Source: Candidatus Tectimicrobiota bacterium (GTDB taxonomy: Bacteria; JACPUC01). Taken from it: 64,000 nt of DNA. Made by a program: the position numbers and the translations under genes. The notes below the pieces were generated by a model. It saw nothing but the letters and a program-made list of their open reading frames with translations. It did no database searches and was not told the DNA's origin. The stretch spans positions 91,454-155,453 of the forward strand of contig JACPUC010000030.1 of the NCBI GenBank assembly GCA_016192455.1, given 5' to 3'. This document shows, in pieces, positions 60,911 through 64,000 of the stretch (within the stretch, counting starts at the first letter, position 1; each line of letters begins with the position of its first letter).

Positions 60911-62449
60911 ATGAGGGAGATCACGAACGTGGATCCCACTCTGAAGTCGATGCTTCATGCCCGCTGGCGTCGCAGCCGGCGTGCGCCCATCCGGACCTTC
61001 GTGGTGCTCCTGCTGGGGCTGTTCGCTCTCGCCCTCCCCCTGGTGAGTGGCGTGGGTGACAGCCAGGCCGGCGCTTCCAATGAGCCGCTCAGCAGGCGCT
61101 GGGTGGCGGACATCGTCAAGTCCCAGCGCCAGGCTGTCGTTGGGATCACCACGCAGCGCCGAGCCAGCCAGAGCCAGCGGCAGTTCCGCGGCCCCTTCCA
61201 TCGCAACCCGTCGCTGCGCGAATTCTTCGAGCGCTTCTTCGAGGAGATGCCTCGCTCGCCTCGCGACCAGCGCGGCCTCGGCTCGGGTTTCATCATCTCG
61301 CGGGACGGATTTGTCATCACCAACAACCATGTCATCGACGAGGCGGACGAGATTGTCTTGACGATGCACGATGACTCCGAGCAGACCGCTAAGGTCGTCG
61401 GCCGCGACCCGGCAACCGACCTTGCCCTCGTGAAGTTCGAGCCCAAGGCGGGCATGGAGCTCACCGTGGCGAAGCTCGGCAACTCCGACGACATGGAGAT
61501 CGGCGATTGGGTGGTGGCGATCGGCAGTCCCTTCGGGCTCTTCGGCACCGTGACCGTCGGTGTGGTGAGCGCCAAGGGGCGGAATATCGGCGGCGGCCGC
61601 TATGCCGACTTCATCCAGACCGACGCGCCGATCAACCCCGGCAACAGCGGGGGGCCGCTGCTCAACGTCAACGGGGAGGTCATCGGCATCAACACGATGA
61701 TCATCCCCGGGGGCCAGGGCAATCCCTTCGGCGGCATGCCTGGGAATATCGGCATCGGCTTCGCCGTCCCCATCAACCAGGCCAAGAGCATCCTCGAGGA
61801 CCTGCGCGAGAAGGGCAAGGTGACGCGCGGCTGGCTTGGGGTGTACATCCAGAAGGTGACGCCGGAGCTGGCGGGGGAGTTCAAGCTCGAGAAGCCGCGC
61901 GGCGCCCTGGTGGCGGATGTCATGCAAGGTGGACCCGCCGAGAAGGCCGGCATCAAGAAAGGCGATATCATCACCGACTTCAACGGCAAGAAGATTGAAG
62001 AGATGGAAGAGCTGCCGCGCTTCGTGGCGCAAACGAAACCGGGGACAAAGGTGGCCCTGAAGTACATCCGCGACAGCAAGCCCCAGGAGGCGAACCTCGA
62101 GGTTGGCAAGCTCGAGGAGGACGTGGTTGCCGGACGCGCCGCGCCGGCCTTGAGCGAGCGGCTGGGGATGAACGTGCAGGACATCACCAGCGACATCGCG
62201 GAGAGCCTGGGGCTGAAGGAGACCCAGGGAATCCTCGTTGCCGATGTGGAGAGCGGCGGGGCCGGAGAAAAAGCCGGCATGCGCCGTGGCGATGTGATCC
62301 TCGAAGTGAACCGCAAGAGCATCAAGAGCGTGCGCGACTTCGAGGCGGAGCTGAACGCGGCGAAGGGGAAGGAGAGCGTGCTCATGCTCGTGAAACGGGG
62401 CGATAGCACGCGCTTTGTGGCCGTGAAACAGGGCAAGGAGAAGGGCTAG
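60911..62449 (+). CDS. DegP/HtrA-type periplasmic serine protease (MucD-like)
   Basis: Envelope protein-quality protease-chaperone, 512 residues. Signal-anchor about 29-48 (TFVVLLLGLFALALPLVSG). Trypsin-like triad His140 (ITNNHVID), Asp170 (DPATDLALVKF) and Ser246 (INPGNSGGPLL). Two PDZ domains follow (RGWLGVYIQKVTPELA near 310 and GILVADVESGGAGEKAGM near 435). ATG 60911 is kept because it opens before the signal sequence; ATG 60950 is the alternative. It lies 320 bases after the RseB-like gene, and a strong hairpin ends the unit. Confidence 0.94.
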   Translation: MREITNVDPTLKSMLHARWRRSRRAPIRTFVVLLLGLFALALPLVSGVGDSQAGASNEPLSRRWVADIVKSQRQAVVGITTQRRASQSQRQFRGPFHRNPSLREFFERFFEEMPRSPRDQRGLGSGFIISRDGFVITNNHVIDEADEIVLTMHDDSEQTAKVVGRDPATDLALVKFEPKAGMELTVAKLGNSDDMEIGDWVVAIGSPFGLFGTVTVGVVSAKGRNIGGGRYADFIQTDAPINPGNSGGPLLNVNGEVIGINTMIIPGGQGNPFGGMPGNIGIGFAVPINQAKSILEDLREKGKVTRGWLGVYIQKVTPELAGEFKLEKPRGALVADVMQGGPAEKAGIKKGDIITDFNGKKIEEMEELPRFVAQTKPGTKVALKYIRDSKPQEANLEVGKLEEDVVAGRAAPALSERLGMNVQDITSDIAESLGLKETQGILVADVESGGAGEKAGMRRGDVILEVNRKSIKSVRDFEAELNAAKGKESVLMLVKRGDSTRFVAVKQGKEKG

Positions 62450-62579
62450 CCGGCGCCGCGCCCCCTGTTGCGTGGAAGTTCGGGGCAGCGGCGAGGAGGG
62501 TCGCCCGCGGAGAGCGCCCGGCGCAACGGGCGGCGCAAGCGGCTCGTCCACCCAGGTCCCCCCCCGCGGGCGAAATGAA

Positions 62580-62611
62580 GATGCCCCGCTGAGTCTCGTC
62601 AGCGGGGCATC
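62580..62611 (+). terminator. Strong hairpin terminator of the sigma-E operon
   Basis: A perfect 13-bp stem, GATGCCCCGCTGA (62580-62592) with TCAGCGGGGCATC (62599-62611) and a 6-base loop. It is followed by GTTGATT rather than a T-run, much like the terminator at 7122-7150. Confidence 0.75.
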
Positions 62612-62873
62612 GTTGATTCGGCGCGGGCGTGGCGGGCGGAGCGTGGAAAACCGCCACCCTGCGCCAGGCCCGTGGACATCCTCGCCGCCGACTCCGAAGG
62701 TCGGCGCGCAGGTCCGCGCGAAAGCTGTGCTTGGCATCTCTTAGCGCCACCTCGCCCGAGGCCGGCAGAGCGTGTGGCGGTCAACGTGCTTCTCGCCAGA
62801 CAGCCCGCCGCCATGGTATCCTGCTCCAGGATTCATGACCGACGCTGGCATTCTGGCTGCAAGGAGCCGACAA
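62612..62873. other. Intergenic region
   Basis: About 260 bases before the LLM gene; only the AAGGAG RBS at 62861-62866 is recognisable. Confidence 0.35.
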
Positions 62874-63863
62874 GTGTTCATGGATATTGAGTTCGATTCC
62901 GGAGCGGTGATTCCCCTTCCCGACGTGATGGAGCTGGCGCAGATCGCCGAAGCCAAGAACTTCGACACGGTGTGGGGCGGGGAGGCGAACAACAAGGACC
63001 CCATCATCATGCTGGCGGGGATTGCCGCGCGCACCACGAAGGTAAAGCTCGGCACGGCCATCTACCACATCTTCGGGCGCAGCCCGGTGAGCATGGCGAT
63101 CATGTCGGCCACCCTCGAGGAGCTGTCGCAGGGGCGCTTCCTGGTCGGCTTCGGGGTCTCGAATCAGAACATCGCGCGCTGGCATGGCGCCACCTTCGAG
63201 AAGCCGGTTCGGGCCATGCGCGAATACATCGAGCTCTTCCGCAAAGCGTACGCCGGCGAGAAGCTCTCCTACCACGGAGAGTTTTTCAGCTCCGAGAACT
63301 TCAAGCTCGCCTTCACGGCGCCGGGGCCATCCGTGCCGATCTACGTCGGCACCCTCGGTCCGCAGATGGCGCGCATGGCGGGGCGCCTCTGCGACGGCGT
63401 CATCATCAATATGGCCGTTCCCTCCGAGGTGCGGCGCATCGGTGACGTGGCCCGGGAAGGGGCGAGGGAGGCGGGCCGCGACCCCGCCAAGATCGAGGTC
63501 GTCTGCAAGCTGCGCTGCTCGCTGCATGAGGACCTCGAGGCCGCCAGGCGGCCGCTGCGGCAGATCGCCGCCTACTACTGCCTCCCCGACTTCTACCGCG
63601 ACATGATGGCGCGCGTCGGCTTTGCCGACACCGTTGACCGCATGCGCCAGGTGCATCGGGAGAAGGGCTTCCGCGCCGCCGTGGAGCTGATCTCCAACGA
63701 CATGCTCGACGAGCTGCCGACCGTGGCCGCCCAATCAATCGAGCCGATCCGCGAGCGGCTGGCGCGCTTCGAAGCGGCGGGCGCCAACCGCGTCATCATC
63801 TCCTATGTCCCCTGCTCGGATGACGTGACCGCCGAGACGCGCCGCTTCCTGGACATCTTCTAG
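62874..63863 (+). CDS. LLM-class flavin/F420-dependent oxidoreductase
   Basis: Luciferase-like monooxygenase-fold protein, about 329 residues: LAQIAEAKNFDTVWGGEANN, VKLGTAIYHIFGRSPVSMA, FLVGFGVSNQNIARWHG, VPIYVGTLGPQMARMAG. It resembles F420-dependent methylene-tetrahydromethanopterin-reductase-type LLM proteins. GTG 62874 lies seven bases after AAGGAG and is preferred; ATG 62880 and 62835 are in frame too. It is only distantly related to the LLM protein at 49998. Substrate unknown. Confidence 0.88.
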   Translation: MFMDIEFDSGAVIPLPDVMELAQIAEAKNFDTVWGGEANNKDPIIMLAGIAARTTKVKLGTAIYHIFGRSPVSMAIMSATLEELSQGRFLVGFGVSNQNIARWHGATFEKPVRAMREYIELFRKAYAGEKLSYHGEFFSSENFKLAFTAPGPSVPIYVGTLGPQMARMAGRLCDGVIINMAVPSEVRRIGDVAREGAREAGRDPAKIEVVCKLRCSLHEDLEAARRPLRQIAAYYCLPDFYRDMMARVGFADTVDRMRQVHREKGFRAAVELISNDMLDELPTVAAQSIEPIRERLARFEAAGANRVIISYVPCSDDVTAETRRFLDIF

Positions 63864-63866
63864 GAG

Positions 63867-63893
63867 CCTGTCGGGGTAATGGTTACCGGCAGG
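63867..63893 (+). terminator. Possible hairpin terminator
   Basis: CCTGTC pairs with GGCAGG and an inner GGTAA with TTACC, three bases after the LLM stop codon. No T-run follows. The remaining bases to 64000 hold nothing recognisable. Confidence 0.4.
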
Positions 63894-64000
63894 GGTGATA
63901 GGTCAGGGTGCGGGGGTCGTCGTCCTGGTGCGTCGGGTTCAGGAAGCTGGACGACGCCTGCCTGCCCGCAGGCGCCTGTCTGCGTCAACGGAGAGGGAGA

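Overview
This is a GC-rich bacterial chromosome segment, probably from an uncultured soil or sediment lineage. The mix of LLM-class flavin oxidoreductases, UbiD-type decarboxylase, gentisate-dioxygenase-like cupins, many SsuA/NMT1-type ABC importer parts, paired PilT-like ATPases and a sigma-E envelope module is what I would expect of Rokubacteria/Methylomirabilota/Tectomicrobia-like genomes. That placement is inference from gene content only. I saw no rRNA, tRNA, CRISPR array, IS transposase or prophage module.

Layout. 0-5.3 kb: an ECF sigma factor running off the left edge, an acyl-CoA ligase, and a two-subunit CoA-transferase-family enzyme whose alpha subunit carries an in-frame TGA. 5.7-13.6 kb: a secreted proline-rich protein, thiC with its TPP riboswitch, a cupin dioxygenase, an MBL hydrolase, a structured RNA with a 13-residue ORF, a FAD oxidoreductase and a PNPOx-like protein. 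13.7-21 kb: an ABC importer operon ending in a nitrilase-family amidohydrolase, a repeat-rich spacer, HAD, RidA-like and a second cupin dioxygenase. 21-24 kb: CoxG-like protein and two PilT-type ATPases. 24-25 kb: a low-GC pentapeptide-repeat gene. 25-27.8 kb: a compact minus-strand operon of MerT-like and MerP-like proteins, glutaredoxin, a LysW-like zinc ribbon, a Met-rich cupin and a TlpA-like thioredoxin. 28-41.6 kb: glycosyltransferase, DHH phosphoesterase, epimerase, two solute-binding proteins, a large molybdopterin oxidoreductase, a small sulfite-oxidase-like protein, DAHP synthase and a thioesterase. 41.9-44.8 kb: a promoter-to-terminator RNA unit with two related 21-codon ORFs, followed by rnr. 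45-53 kb: MBL protein, two orphan ABC permeases, UbiD-family enzyme, LLM oxidoreductase and a subtilisin-like protease. 53-57 kb: a GxxExxY protein embedded in repeats, two signal peptidases I and lepA. 58-64 kb: sigma factor, anti-sigma, RseB-like protein, DegP-type protease, then an LLM oxidoreductase.

The main discovery is a set of genes that conventional ORF calling breaks or truncates. Four of the six proteins in the 25.0-27.8 kb operon contain in-frame TGA codons, six in total, and every one falls on a metal- or redox-active cysteine position: W-U-P-Y-C in the thioredoxin, U-R-P-C in the glutaredoxin, U-G-T-U in the MerP metal loop, and C-P-G-U plus C-A-N-U in the zinc ribbon. A seventh TGA sits in the CoA-transferase alpha subunit near 3.7 kb. 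Each TGA is followed at the right distance by a hairpin that fits the bacterial SECIS rules (small loop, G in the first two loop positions, 16-37 nt from the UGA). The simplest reading is selenocysteine, giving a selenol/thiol metal-handling system and a selenoprotein CoA-transferase homologue. No selA, selB, selC or selD lies in the window, so this prediction depends on the rest of the genome.

The second discovery is two stand-alone structured transcripts (about 11.3-11.5 kb and 41.9-42.4 kb). Each has tiny ORFs with strong ribosome binding sites, stop codons directly abutting or nearly abutting stable hairpins, and a U-tract terminator.
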